DNA of 64,000 nucleotides from Acerihabitans sp047324305 (GCF_047324305.1 NZ_CP178740.1:3038001-3102000); one strand, 5' to 3'. Shown: positions 25,888 through 34,674, counted from the first letter of the stretch. Made by a program: numbers and translations. Notes: generated from the letters alone by a model not told the origin.

Positions 25888-26232
25888 ATGAGTGAAACTG
25901 CGGTACTGCCTTTACAATTTACCGATTCAGCGGCGAAAAAAGTGAAGCATCTGATAGCGGATGAAGAGAACCCGAACCTGAAATTGCGGGTTTATATCAC
26001 CGGCGGTGGCTGTAGCGGCTTCCAGTATGGTTTTACTTTTGACGATAAAATCAACGAAGACGATTTGACCATTGAAAAACAAGGCGTTGCGCTGGTGGTA
26101 GACCCCATGAGCCTGCAATACCTGATCGGCGGTTCGGTGGATTATACCGAAGGGCTGGAAGGATCACGTTTTATCGTGACCAACCCGAACGCCAAGACCA
26201 CCTGCGGCTGCGGATCGTCGTTCAGTATCTAA
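25888..26232 (+). CDS. erpA: Iron-sulfur cluster insertion protein ErpA
   Basis: A-type carrier that delivers iron-sulfur clusters to apoproteins, notably those of isoprenoid synthesis. The ATG at 25888, with GGGAGTAGAG just upstream, gives 114 residues like E. coli ErpA. An alternative start at 25819 would add 23 unrelated residues. The three cluster-binding cysteines are Cys42 (G-G-G-C-S-G-F) and Cys106/Cys108 (T-C-G-C-G-S-S-F-S-I). It stands as a single gene with its own promoter and terminator. Confidence 0.97.
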   Translation: MSETAVLPLQFTDSAAKKVKHLIADEENPNLKLRVYITGGGCSGFQYGFTFDDKINEDDLTIEKQGVALVVDPMSLQYLIGGSVDYTEGLEGSRFIVTNPNAKTTCGCGSSFSI

Positions 26233-26258
26233 ACCCCCGTCGGCACGCGTTCGATGAT

Positions 26259-26289
26259 ACCGGTACGGCGCGCCGCACCGGTTTTTTTA
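26259..26289 (+). terminator. Intrinsic terminator of erpA
   Basis: ACCGGTACGGCG pairs with CGCCGCACCGGT (one mismatch in 12) directly followed by seven T residues. Confidence 0.85.
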
Positions 26290-26321
26290 TGTCCGCGTTT
26301 CGAGCGCGCGGGTCGGGCCGT

Positions 26322-26939
26322 TTATTTCCGGTCCTCAAGCGCAAAGGTCGGCAGCTTCAGATGCCAGCGGATTGCCGCCAGCCGGATGCCGAGCGTTATC
26401 GCCATGCCCAATACCGACGCGTGCTGGGCGCTGAGGTGGAAAACATGGAAAGCGGTGGTGTGGGCGATGCCGCCGATAATGCAGGCGGTGGCGTAAACCT
26501 CGGTACGCAGTATCATCGGGATTTCCCGCGCCAGCACATCCCGGATAATGCCGCCGCCCACGCCGGTGATAACGCCCATGCATACCGCGATCAGCGGGCC
26601 GGTGCCGCTGGCGAACGCCTTGTTGACGCCGATGCCGACAAATACCGCCAGGCCGATGGCGTCCAGCACCGGCAGGATCCATGTCGGCAGTTGGCGGGGT
26701 TGCCTTATCACCAGTATGGCGACAAAACAGGTGACCATCGCCACCACCAGATCGGTGGGATCCCGCACCCAAAACACCGGGCCATTATTCAGCGCCATAT
26801 CCCGGATGGTGCCGCCGCCCACCGCGGTGACCACCCCCAGCACCAGCACCCCGAACGGGTCCATGCGTAATTTGCCGGCCAGCAGCACCCCGGACACGGC
26901 GAATACCGCCGTGCCGAGCACATCAAGAAAACCGAGCAT
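26322..26939 (-). CDS. yadS: TRIC/UPF0126 family membrane protein YadS
   Basis: A 205-residue inner-membrane protein with two copies of the UPF0126 (TRIC) unit, each about three hydrophobic helices. The repeated G-V-V-T-A-V-G-G-G-T-I-R-D-M and G-V-I-T-G-V-G-G-G-I-I-R-D-V motifs mark the two halves. Prokaryotic TRIC proteins form trimeric cation channels; the role of YadS is not established. The ATG at 26939 overlaps the btuF stop by one base (TGATG), so it is the third gene of mtnN-btuF-yadS. An upstream frame to 26981 adds 14 residues inside btuF and is less likely. Confidence 0.94.
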   Translation of the reverse strand: MLGFLDVLGTAVFAVSGVLLAGKLRMDPFGVLVLGVVTAVGGGTIRDMALNNGPVFWVRDPTDLVVAMVTCFVAILVIRQPRQLPTWILPVLDAIGLAVFVGIGVNKAFASGTGPLIAVCMGVITGVGGGIIRDVLAREIPMILRTEVYATACIIGGIAHTTAFHVFHLSAQHASVLGMAITLGIRLAAIRWHLKLPTFALEDRK

Positions 26940-27922
26940 CAGCGCGCTCCCGTGGCGGCGGCATCCGCCAGTTGCCGGCACAGCGCCTGCGCCGCCAGCA
27001 AAATGCGTGGCCCGCTGCGGTTAAACCAATCCTCGTTCAGCGCTATCACCGGCACGTCCAGCTGCGGCTGCCAAAAGTTCCTGATGGCGGTGACGCGCTC
27101 CTCGCCGCCGGCGACGACAATCACCTGCGGTTTACGGCCCAAGACCTGTTCGCGGCCCACCTGCGGCCAGGGAACCGGGCTGTCGGCAAAGATATTGCGC
27201 GCGCCGCACAGCGCCAGAATCTGGCTTTGCAGCGTCTGCTTGCCGGCGGTAAACAACGGCTGGGTGCCGAACTGCATGAACACCCGCGCCGGCGGATTGC
27301 CGGCGTAGCGGCGTTTCAGGTCCGCCGCCTGCTGGCGCACGGCGCGGGCGGCCTGGTGAGCCTGTTCGGGATGGGGGCTGTAGCGCGCCAGGCCATCAAG
27401 CGCGCGCGCCATATCTTCCACGCTCAGCGGATCGAGATAGACAATCGGGATACCGAAGGCGGCCAATTGATCCAGTTCACGCTGCGGATTGCCGCCGCGC
27501 CAGGCCAGGATAAGATCCGGCTTTAGCGCCAGCACCCGCTCTACGTTGATGCCCTGCCAGGAGGCGACCTGCTCGAGCTTTTGCGCGGCGGGAGGATAAT
27601 CGGACCAACTGCTTACCGCCACCAGGACTTCTCCCATGCCGGCGGCATACGCCATTTCGGTGGCGTGGGGCGCCAGGCTGACGACCCGATGCGCCGCCCA
27701 GGCCGGCGGGGCGGCCAACAGCGCCAGCAGCAACGCGGCCAGGCCGCGCGCGCGGCTATCGCGCCGGGCCCGCGATCCCAGGGCCGATGCGTGCTTACGG
27801 ATAGCAAACCAGGCCGGCAGCAGCATGGCCAGCGCATGCCTGCGGATAATAAACCAAGTCGGCGCCGGCATGGCCAGTGCGCGCGTAGGGATAGCCGGGC
27901 GCGTCACCCGGATGGGCGACAT
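26939..27922 (-). CDS. btuF: Vitamin B12 ABC transporter periplasmic binding protein, extended N-terminus
   Basis: BtuF captures cobalamin in the periplasm for BtuCD. The family core begins near residue 78 (H-R-V-V-S-L-A-P-H-A-T-E) and includes W-S-D-Y-P-P, W-Q-G-I-N-V-E-R, L-I-L-A-W-R-G-G-N and V-P-W-P-Q-V-G-R-E-Q-V-L. A signal-peptide hydrophobic stretch lies at about 60-76, ending P-A-W-A-A. The ORF reads 327 residues against 266 in E. coli. The extra 60 residues precede the signal and contain a 15-residue tandem repeat (15-29 and 30-44: A-L-A-M-x-x-P-x-W-F-x-I-R-x-H). The start overlaps the mtnN stop (TAATG), arguing that it is used, but an internal start (Met18 or Met33) would make a more normal precursor. 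Confidence 0.9.
   Translation of the reverse strand: MSPIRVTRPAIPTRALAMPAPTWFIIRRHALAMLLPAWFAIRKHASALGSRARRDSRARGLAALLLALLAAPPAWAAHRVVSLAPHATEMAYAAGMGEVLVAVSSWSDYPPAAQKLEQVASWQGINVERVLALKPDLILAWRGGNPQRELDQLAAFGIPIVYLDPLSVEDMARALDGLARYSPHPEQAHQAARAVRQQAADLKRRYAGNPPARVFMQFGTQPLFTAGKQTLQSQILALCGARNIFADSPVPWPQVGREQVLGRKPQVIVVAGGEERVTAIRNFWQPQLDVPVIALNEDWFNRSGPRILLAAQALCRQLADAAATGAR
27791..27880 (-). repeat. 45-bp imperfect tandem duplication inside the 5' end of btuF
   Basis: Two 45-bp units (27836-27880 and 27791-27835) encode A-L-A-M-P-A-P-T-W-F-I-I-R-R-H and A-L-A-M-L-L-P-A-W-F-A-I-R-K-H. The frame is preserved, and the duplication lengthens the region ahead of the BtuF signal peptide. Confidence 0.7.
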
Positions 27923-28626
27923 TACTGCCGCTGTCCGGCCAGGGTCTGCAGCATGGCCGCCACCAGGCGGCTGGACTGTTTGGCCGCCACCGCCAGGAAT
28001 TCGTCAAAGCTAAGGTGAGACGCCTTGTCCGCCACATCGGAAATGGCGCGCACCACCACGAACGGCACCGCGAACTGGTGGCATACGTGGGCAATGGCCG
28101 TGGCTTCCATTTCCACCGCGATAGCCTGGGGAAAGGTGGCGCGGATACGGCTCAGGGGCTCGGCGCCGTTGATAAACGCGTCGCCGCTGACCACCAGGCC
28201 GCGCACGGCGTGCTGATCCAGCCGGGCGATGCAGCTCTCCGCCAGCGCGATCAGCGACGCGTCCGCGGCGAAGGCCGCCGGGCACTGCGCCATTTGCCCC
28301 GGTGCGTAACCAAAGGCGGTGACATCCACATCGTGGTAACGCACCTCGTCGGACACGACGATGTCCCCGACATTCAGGGATGCGTCCAGACCGCCGGCGG
28401 AACCGGTGTTGATAACATAATCCGGCTGGAAATGATCCAGCAGCAGCGTGGTGCCGAGCGCGGCCGAGACCTTGCCGATACCGGATTTCACCAAGGCCAC
28501 GTCAACGCCCTGGAGCCGGCCGCTGTAAATATCGCATCCCGCCTGCTGCCAGGTGGTGCGGCCTTCCATCTGGTCGCGCAGCAGGGCCACTTCCTGTTCC
28601 ATCGCGCCGATAATGCCTACTCTCAT
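27922..28626 (-). CDS. mtnN: 5'-methylthioadenosine/S-adenosylhomocysteine nucleosidase
   Basis: MtnN (Pfs) removes adenine from methylthioadenosine, S-adenosylhomocysteine and 5'-deoxyadenosine. Its substrates arise from SpeE and from radical-SAM enzymes such as QueE. The 234 residues start M-R-V-G-I-I-G-A-M-E-Q-E-V-A-L-L with the catalytic Glu12. Also present are G-S-A-G-G-L, M-E-A-T-A-I-A-H and the catalytic Asp in A-I-S-D-V-A-D. It is first in mtnN-btuF-yadS, overlapping btuF by one base, and divergent from dgt. Confidence 0.97.
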   Translation of the reverse strand: MRVGIIGAMEQEVALLRDQMEGRTTWQQAGCDIYSGRLQGVDVALVKSGIGKVSAALGTTLLLDHFQPDYVINTGSAGGLDASLNVGDIVVSDEVRYHDVDVTAFGYAPGQMAQCPAAFAADASLIALAESCIARLDQHAVRGLVVSGDAFINGAEPLSRIRATFPQAIAVEMEATAIAHVCHQFAVPFVVVRAISDVADKASHLSFDEFLAVAAKQSSRLVAAMLQTLAGQRQ

Positions 28627-28796
28627 CTGGTTGTCCTTCTGGTTAAGAAACAGTGGATAATAAATAGTGAATAGTAATGTAACCGTTTAATTGCCGCCGC
28701 CATTCTATCACGGCCGCGGCCGGGAAATAATTGTCGCCGCTGTTGCATTTAGCGGCGGGTATGGGTATCACGGTATAAGAAATCATCCCGGGGAAC

Positions 28797-30314
28797 ATGA
28801 TGTCCGCAATCGACTTTAGCAAGAAACTCAGTTTTCAGCGCCCGTTCAGCCATCCCATCGTCGCCGAGGATGAATATAGCGTCATCCGCCAGTTTGAAAG
28901 CGATCGGGGGCGGATTATCAATTCCGCCGCCATTCGCCGCCTGCAGCAGAAAACCCAGGTCTTTCCCCTGGAACGCAACGCGGCGGTGCGCTCCCGGCTG
29001 ACCCACTCCATGGAGGTGCAACAGGTCGGACGGCATATCGTCAAAGAAATCTTCCACCAGCTCAAACGCGAGCGGCGCATCGCGCCGCTGGGGCTGGAGC
29101 AGTTGGAGGCGCCGTTTGAAAGCATCGTGGAAATGGCGTGCCTGATGCATGATATCGGCAATCCCCCGTTCGGTCATTTCGGCGAGGCGGCCATCAACGA
29201 CTGGTTCAGCCAGCGCCTGGACATCGCCGGCCTGGGCAATGAGGCCCAGGGTAACGATCGTTGCCGGGTCGAGGTATTGCGCCTGCGCGCCGGCGAGGAT
29301 GACGACAACGCGCTGCGCAGCCGTATCCGGCTCGATTTGTGTCATTTCGAAGGCAATGCCCAGGCCATCCGCATGGTGCACAGCCTGCTGAAGCTGAACC
29401 TGACCTATGCCCAGGTGGGCTGTATTTTAAAATATACCCGTCCGGCCTATTGGCGCGGCGCGATACCGGCCGAATTCAGCTATCTGATGAAAAAACCGGG
29501 CTACTATCTTGCCGAGGAAGAGTATGTCAAAGCGTTGCGCGAACAGCTGGGGCTGGGGGAATTTCATCGCTTCCCGCTGACGTATATCATGGAAGCCGCC
29601 GACGATATTTCTTATTGCATCGCCGATCTCGAAGATGCGGTGGAAAAAAAGATCTTTACCGTCGAACAGCTTTATAACTACCTGCAACAAGAATGGGGCG
29701 GCGTGGAGAAAGGCGATTTATTTGAAAAGGTGGTCGGCCAGGCATTCGATAAGATAATGCGCAACCAGGGGCTGCGCAGCGGCGATCAGTTTTTTATGTA
29801 TTTGCGGGTAAATACCGTGGCACGGCTGGTGCCCCATGCGGCAAAACGGTTTCTCGATAATCTGTCGCCGATATTCGACGGATGCTTTAACCAGGCGCTG
29901 CTGGAAGATTCCAGTCCGGCTTACCGCTTATTGAAAATATTCAAAGGCGTGGCCTTCAAACATGTGTTCAACCATCCGGAAGTAGAACAGCTGGAATTAC
30001 AGGGCTACCGGGTTATCAGCGGCCTGCTGGAAATCTACAACCCCCTGCTGGATATGCCGCTGGCGGCGTTTCGCGAGCTGGCGGCGCAGGATGACCACCG
30101 GGACTACATGATCCCCACCCGCCTGTTTCATAAATTATCCACCAAACATCGTCTGGCTTATGGTGAAGCGGTAGCCGGGTTAAATCGCTACCCGTCGCGC
30201 CAGCAGCCCATGATGGAATTTTATTATCGGGCGCGTTTAATTCAGGACTATATTAGCGGCATGACCGATCTTTATGCCTGGGATGAATACCGCCGCTTAA
30301 TGGCCGCGGAGTAA
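28797..30314 (+). CDS. dgt: Deoxyguanosinetriphosphate triphosphohydrolase
   Basis: Dgt hydrolyses dGTP to deoxyguanosine and triphosphate. The 505 residues equal the E. coli length. HD-domain ligands are visible: T-H-S-M-E-V-Q (His), C-L-M-H-D-I-G-N-P-P-F-G-H (HD) and the later Y-I-M-E-A-A-D-D-I-S-Y (Asp). The N-terminal S-D-R-G-R-I-I-N-S-A-A-I-R-R-L-Q-Q-K-T-Q block is the family hallmark. Two ATGs are adjacent (28797 and 28800) after GGGGAAC; either could be used. It lies between divergent mtnN and degP, as in E. coli. Confidence 0.97.
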   Translation: MMSAIDFSKKLSFQRPFSHPIVAEDEYSVIRQFESDRGRIINSAAIRRLQQKTQVFPLERNAAVRSRLTHSMEVQQVGRHIVKEIFHQLKRERRIAPLGLEQLEAPFESIVEMACLMHDIGNPPFGHFGEAAINDWFSQRLDIAGLGNEAQGNDRCRVEVLRLRAGEDDDNALRSRIRLDLCHFEGNAQAIRMVHSLLKLNLTYAQVGCILKYTRPAYWRGAIPAEFSYLMKKPGYYLAEEEYVKALREQLGLGEFHRFPLTYIMEAADDISYCIADLEDAVEKKIFTVEQLYNYLQQEWGGVEKGDLFEKVVGQAFDKIMRNQGLRSGDQFFMYLRVNTVARLVPHAAKRFLDNLSPIFDGCFNQALLEDSSPAYRLLKIFKGVAFKHVFNHPEVEQLELQGYRVISGLLEIYNPLLDMPLAAFRELAAQDDHRDYMIPTRLFHKLSTKHRLAYGEAVAGLNRYPSRQQPMMEFYYRARLIQDYISGMTDLYAWDEYRRLMAAE

Positions 30315-30381
30315 GTCAGGGTTAGCGCAGTATTTGTAAATACGCCCAATACTTTTTTACCATTATGGTTTTTTTGCTACT

Positions 30382-30408
30382 GAACTTCGGGTTATTTGAT
30401 TAATCTCA
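30382..30408 (+). promoter_or_regulatory. Sigma-E-type promoter candidate for degP
   Basis: GAACTT (30382-30387) and TCTCA (30404-30408) are 16 bp apart. Sigma-E promoters have a GAACTT -35 and a TCTGA-like -10, and E. coli degP is a classic sigma-E gene. The -10 differs at one base. It lies 64 bp before the ATG. Confidence 0.6.
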
Positions 30409-30471
30409 CAGATACGACCACAGCAATGGGTCCGCATCATTACCTGATACTTACAGTTGAGACAATGTTAA

Positions 30472-31917
30472 ATGAAAAAAACTTCTTTGGTCCTGAGTGC
30501 GCTGGCATTGTGTCTGGGTGTGGCGCTGGCGCCTGTTTCATTGTATGCGGCGGAAACCGCCTCGACCAATCAGCAGCTCCCAAGCCTGGCGCCGATGCTG
30601 GAAAAAGTCATGCCATCGGTGGTCAGCATCAGCGTCGAAGGCAGCACCGCCGTCAGTTCGGCGCGCGTGCCCGAGCAGTTCCAGCAGTTCTTTGGCCAGG
30701 ATTCCCCGCTGTGCCAGGAAGGGTCGCCTTTCCAGGCGTCGCCCCTGTGCCAGGGCGGCGATGAGGACGGCGGCGGCGACGGCGAGGGCAATACCCCGCC
30801 GGCCAAGGAAAAATTCATGGCGCTGGGCGCGGGTGTGATTATCGATGCCCAGAAAGGCTACGTGGTGACCAACAATCATGTGGTCAACGACGCCACTAAA
30901 ATCCAGGTGCAGCTGTATGACGGCCGCCGATTCGACGCCAAGATCATCGGCCGCGATCCCCGTTCCGATCTGGCGCTGGTGCAGCTGATCGACTTTAAAA
31001 ACCTCACCGCCATCAAGATGGCCGATTCGGACCAGCTGCGGGTCGGCGATTATACCGTGGCCATCGGCAACCCTTACGGCCTGGGGGAAACCGCCACCTC
31101 GGGTATTGTGTCCGCGCTGGGGCGCAGCGGGCTGAATATTGAAAACTATGAAAACTTTATCCAGACCGATGCCGCCATCAACCGGGGCAACTCGGGCGGG
31201 GCGCTGGTTAACCTCAACGGTGAGCTTATCGGCATCAATACCGCCATACTGGCGCCGGACGGCGGCAATATCGGTATCGGCTTCGCCATTCCCAGCAACA
31301 TGGTGAAAAACCTGACGGCGCAGCTGGTGGCCTATGGCCAGGTCAGGCGCGGCGAAATCGGCATTCTCGGCACCGAGCTCAATCCGGAGCTGGCCAAGGC
31401 GATGAAAGTCGACGCCCAGCGCGGCGCGTTTGTCAGCCAGGTGATGCCTAAATCCGCCGCCGAAAAGGCCGGGGTGAAAGCCGGCGATGTCATCGTCACC
31501 ATGAACGGCCGGCCCATCAACAGCTTTGCCGCGTTCCGGGCGGATGTCAGCTCGCAGCCGGTCGGCACCAAGGTCCAGCTCGGCCTGCTGCGCGACGGCA
31601 AGCCGGTAACCGTCGATGTGATCCTGGAGCAGAGCACCCAGCCGCAGCTTGATTCGGGCAATGTCTTTACCGGCATCGAAGGCGCGGAATTGAGCAACAT
31701 GGATACCGGCGATCAGCAGGGCGTCAAGGTGGACAATGTCAAGGCGGGCAGCACCGCGGCGAAAGTCGGCCTGAAGAAGGGCGATATCATCCTGGGCGTC
31801 AACCAGCAGCCGGTGCAGAATATCGGCGAACTGCGTAAAATCCTGGATGCCAAGCCGCCGATACTGGCGTTAAACGTCAAACGCGGCGATACCACGCTTT
31901 ACCTGCTGGCGCAGTAA
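30472..31917 (+). CDS. degP: Periplasmic serine endoprotease/chaperone DegP
   Basis: DegP degrades or holds misfolded envelope proteins. The 481-residue precursor has a signal peptide (M-K-K-T-S, Leu/Ala core, cut near A-A-E at residues 26-28). The catalytic triad is His136 (T-N-N-H-V-V), Asp166 (R-S-D-L-A-L-V) and Ser241 (R-G-N-S-G-G-A). Two PDZ domains follow at about 290-380 and 395-480. The LA loop (residues 70-112) keeps its two cysteines (Cys81, Cys93) and a Gly/Asp-rich end. A sigma-E-like promoter and a good terminator frame the gene. Confidence 0.98.
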   Translation: MKKTSLVLSALALCLGVALAPVSLYAAETASTNQQLPSLAPMLEKVMPSVVSISVEGSTAVSSARVPEQFQQFFGQDSPLCQEGSPFQASPLCQGGDEDGGGDGEGNTPPAKEKFMALGAGVIIDAQKGYVVTNNHVVNDATKIQVQLYDGRRFDAKIIGRDPRSDLALVQLIDFKNLTAIKMADSDQLRVGDYTVAIGNPYGLGETATSGIVSALGRSGLNIENYENFIQTDAAINRGNSGGALVNLNGELIGINTAILAPDGGNIGIGFAIPSNMVKNLTAQLVAYGQVRRGEIGILGTELNPELAKAMKVDAQRGAFVSQVMPKSAAEKAGVKAGDVIVTMNGRPINSFAAFRADVSSQPVGTKVQLGLLRDGKPVTVDVILEQSTQPQLDSGNVFTGIEGAELSNMDTGDQQGVKVDNVKAGSTAAKVGLKKGDIILGVNQQPVQNIGELRKILDAKPPILALNVKRGDTTLYLLAQ

Positions 31918-31942
31918 TCCCCCGCGTCCGGCTCTCGCCACC

Positions 31943-31974
31943 AAGACGGCGTCATCACGACGCCGTCTTTTTTT
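31943..31974 (+). terminator. Intrinsic terminator of degP
   Basis: AAGACGGCGT (31943-31952), 7-nt loop, ACGCCGTCTT (31960-31969), continuing into a run of seven T (31968-31974). Perfect 10-bp stem. Confidence 0.92.
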
Positions 31975-31985
31975 GCCCGAAAGAA

Positions 31986-32001
31986 TGTGATATCCCGCAC
32001 A
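31986..32001 (+). promoter_or_regulatory. CRP-like site upstream of cdaR
   Basis: TGTGA-TATCCC-GCACA matches TGTGA-N6-TCACA with one mismatch. It is one of three CRP-like sites found in the intergenic regions of the diacid island. Confidence 0.4.
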
Positions 32002-32024
32002 AAATAAGCGAGCAAGATCACGCT

Positions 32025-32068
32025 TTGTGCTTCTGCACAATGTATGAGCGCCAGCACCCGGGTATAAT
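32025..32068 (+). promoter_or_regulatory. cdaR promoter with CdaR-type operator
   Basis: Inverted repeat TTGTGC-TTCT-GCACAA (32025-32040), then -35 position 32040-32045 (ATGTAT, poor), 17 bp, and a perfect TATAAT at 32063-32068. Box end to -10 start is 23 positions, identical in all five promoters of the island. The poor -35 with an abutting box suits activation, here autoregulation. Confidence 0.75.
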
Positions 32069-32100
32069 AGGGCAAAGGGCTTAACAGAACCGAGGCGGGG

Positions 32101-33258
32101 ATGGCAACGTATCATCTTGATGCGAAATTGGCGCAAGAAATTGTGGCAAGAACGATGCAGATTATCGACAGCAATATCAACGTGATGGATGCGCGCGGCC
32201 GCATTATCGGCAGCGGCGATGAAGAGCGGGTCGGTGAACTGCACGAAGGCGCGTTATTGGCCCTGTCGCAGGCCCGGGTCGTGGATATCGACGACGGCGT
32301 GGCCCGGCATTTGCACGGGGTACGGCCCGGTATCAACCTCCCGCTGAAAATCGACGGCAATATCGTCGGCGTTATCGGCCTGACCGGCAATCCCAGTCAA
32401 CTGCGGCAGTATGGCGAGCTGGTCTGCATGACGGCGGAAATGATGCTGGAGCAGGCGCGCTTGCTGCATATGCTGGCGCAGGACAGCCGGCTGCGCGAGG
32501 AACTGGTGCTGAATTTAATCCGCGCCGAGGAAGTCACGCCGGCGCTGATCGAATGGGCCCAGCGGCTGGGCATCGATATCAACCAGCCCAGGGTGGCGGC
32601 GGTGGTGGAGGTGGACAGCGGGCAGTTCGGCGTCGACAGCGCCATGGCGGAGCTGCAGCAGCTGCAAACGCTGCTCACCACGCCGGAGCGCGATAACCTG
32701 ATCGCCATCGTATCGCTGACGGAAATGGTGGTGCTGAAACCCGCGCTGAACAGCCACGGGCGCTGGGATGCCGAAGAGCATCGTCGGCGGGTGGATACGC
32801 TGTTTTCGCGCATGACCGAAAGCAGCCGCCTGCGGGTACGTATCGCCCTGGGCAATTTTTTCCCCGGCGCCGGCGGTATTGCGCGCTCCTGGCGTACCGC
32901 GCGCACCACCATGTCGGTGGGCAAGCAGCGGCTGCCCGAGCAGCGCCGTTATTTTTATCCCGATCTGATGCTGCCGGTACTGCTCGACAGCCTGCGCGGC
33001 GGCTGGCAGGCCAGCGAGCTGGTGCGCCCGCTGGCAAAACTCAAGGCCATGGATAACAACGGCCTGCTGCGCCGCACGTTGATTGCCTGGTTCCGCCATA
33101 ACGTTCAGCCCACGCCTACCTCCAAGGCGCTGTTTATCCACCGCAACACCCTGGAGTACCGCCTCAACCGCATTTCGGAAATGACCGGCCTGGATCTGGC
33201 CAATTTTGACGATCGGCTGCTGCTCTACGTGGCGCTGCAGCTGGATGACGAAGCCTGA
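32101..33258 (+). CDS. cdaR: Sugar diacid regulator CdaR
   Basis: Transcriptional activator of D-glucarate, D-galactarate and D-glycerate utilisation in E. coli, where it is 385 residues as here. The N-terminal putative diacid-recognition domain (about 1-135) begins M-A-T-Y-H-L-D-A-K-L-A-Q-E-I-V. A central GGDEF-like/linker region follows. The C-terminal PucR-type helix-turn-helix (about 325-380) contains H-R-N-T-L-E-Y-R-L-N-R-I-S-E-M-T-G-L-D. GAGG precedes the ATG. In E. coli cdaR stands apart from its targets; here they follow immediately (33328-44506), and the box in its own promoter implies autoregulation. Confidence 0.97.
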   Translation: MATYHLDAKLAQEIVARTMQIIDSNINVMDARGRIIGSGDEERVGELHEGALLALSQARVVDIDDGVARHLHGVRPGINLPLKIDGNIVGVIGLTGNPSQLRQYGELVCMTAEMMLEQARLLHMLAQDSRLREELVLNLIRAEEVTPALIEWAQRLGIDINQPRVAAVVEVDSGQFGVDSAMAELQQLQTLLTTPERDNLIAIVSLTEMVVLKPALNSHGRWDAEEHRRRVDTLFSRMTESSRLRVRIALGNFFPGAGGIARSWRTARTTMSVGKQRLPEQRRYFYPDLMLPVLLDSLRGGWQASELVRPLAKLKAMDNNGLLRRTLIAWFRHNVQPTPTSKALFIHRNTLEYRLNRISEMTGLDLANFDDRLLLYVALQLDDEA

Positions 33259-33297
33259 TCCCATCGTCCGCGGCCCACCCCATGTCGCCGGCAAACT

Positions 33298-33321
33298 CAG
33301 GGTACGGCCGGCCGTACCCTG
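33298..33321. terminator. Perfect 24-bp palindrome between convergent cdaR and gudX
   Basis: The arm CAGGGTACGGCC (33298-33309) is followed immediately by its exact reverse complement (33310-33321). It lies between the stop codons of two convergent genes, so a bidirectional transcription-end hairpin is the simplest reading. No T-tract follows on either strand. Confidence 0.4.
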
Positions 33322-33327
33322 GATGGG

Positions 33328-34674
33328 TTAACGCAGCATCGCCGGCCGTTTCCGGTCAAAGGTCCAGCCGGGAATCAGATACTGCATCGCCTGCGCGTCA
33401 TTGCGCGCGCCGGACGGCATGCGCTTGTAAAGCTCATGCTGCCGTTCGATTTGCGCCATATCGATTTCCACGCCGAGCCCCGGTTTACCGTTGAGTGTGA
33501 TCGCGCCGTCGACGATTTGCAGCGGTTCTTTGGTCAGATGCTCGCCTTCCTGCCAAATCCAGTGGGTATCCAGCGCGGTGGGCTTGCCCGGCGCGGCCGC
33601 GCCGACATGGATAAACATCGCCAGCGAAATATCAAAATGGTTATTGGAATGACAGCCCCAGGTCAGGCCCCATTCATCGCACAGCTGCGCCACGCGTATC
33701 GCGCCCTGCAGGGTCCAGAAATGCGGGTCGGCCAGCGGAATATCAATGGCGTTAAGCTGTACCGCGTGGTTTAGCTCGCGCCAGTTGGTGGCAATCATAT
33801 TGGTCGCCACCGGCAGCCCGGTGGCCCGTTTGAATTCCGCCATCACCTCGCGCCCGGAAAAGCCCTGCTCGGCGCCGCAGGGGTCCTCGGCATAGGCCAG
33901 CACGCCGCGCATATCCTGGCACAAATCGATGGCTTCCCTAAGCGACCAGGCGCCGTTGGGGTCGATGGTAATACGCGCGTCCGGAAACCGCCTGGCCAGC
34001 GCCGTCACGGTCTCTATTTCGCTGGCGCCGGCCAGCACGCCGCCCTTGAGTTTGAAATCCTTGAAGCCATAACGATCCTGCGCGGCTTCCGCCTGGCGCA
34101 CCAGGGCGTCGGTGGTCATGGCCGTCTCGCGGCGCAGCCGGTACCAGTCATGGGACGGCCGGCTGGGCCCGGCCTGATAGGGCAGGTCGGTCAGGCTCCT
34201 GTCGCCGACATAAAACAAATAGCCCAGCACAGGCACGCTGTCGCGCTGCTTACCAGGACCGAGCAGCTCCGCCACCGGCACGCCGAGATGTTGGCCCATC
34301 AGATCCAGCAGCGCGGCCTCGAGAGCGGCCACCGCGTTTACCCGCAGTTCAAAGGTCCAGGCGCCCTGGGCGAAAGAATCAAAATCGTTGCTGACATGCC
34401 CCTGGTGCACGTCGTGCACGATGCGGTTAAGCGTCGCCAGCGGCTGGCCCACCACCCGTTGCCGGGCGGCCAGCAGCGTGTTTAAAATCACCTCGCCGCC
34501 CGGGGCCTCGCCGACGCCGGTATGCCCGGCATTGTCGGTAAGGATGACAATATTGCGGGTAAAATAAGCGCCGTGGGCGCCGCCGATATTCATCAGCATG
34601 CTGTCATGGCCCGCGACCGGGATAACCTGCATGGCGGTCACCGTCGGCGCACCGTTAAAATCGCTGTGATCCAT
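33328..34674 (-). CDS. gudX: Glucarate dehydratase-related protein GudX
   Basis: Enolase-superfamily paralogue of glucarate dehydratase. The 448 residues match E. coli GudX at diagnostic positions where GudD differs: N-I-G-G-A-H-G-A-Y-F-T-R-N, the G-A-W-T-F-E-L-R-V-N-A-V-A segment and the end P-G-W-T-F-D-R-K-R-P. The catalytic K-x-K (F-K-L-K-G-G-V-L), metal-binding D-P-N-G-A-W and E-D-P-C-G-A-E-Q and the His in G-C-H-S-N-N-H are kept. In E. coli it has weak glucarate dehydratase activity and its physiological role is unclear. AGGAG precedes the start. It is downstream of gudP on the same strand. Confidence 0.93.
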   Translation of the reverse strand: MDHSDFNGAPTVTAMQVIPVAGHDSMLMNIGGAHGAYFTRNIVILTDNAGHTGVGEAPGGEVILNTLLAARQRVVGQPLATLNRIVHDVHQGHVSNDFDSFAQGAWTFELRVNAVAALEAALLDLMGQHLGVPVAELLGPGKQRDSVPVLGYLFYVGDRSLTDLPYQAGPSRPSHDWYRLRRETAMTTDALVRQAEAAQDRYGFKDFKLKGGVLAGASEIETVTALARRFPDARITIDPNGAWSLREAIDLCQDMRGVLAYAEDPCGAEQGFSGREVMAEFKRATGLPVATNMIATNWRELNHAVQLNAIDIPLADPHFWTLQGAIRVAQLCDEWGLTWGCHSNNHFDISLAMFIHVGAAAPGKPTALDTHWIWQEGEHLTKEPLQIVDGAITLNGKPGLGVEIDMAQIERQHELYKRMPSGARNDAQAMQYLIPGWTFDRKRPAMLR

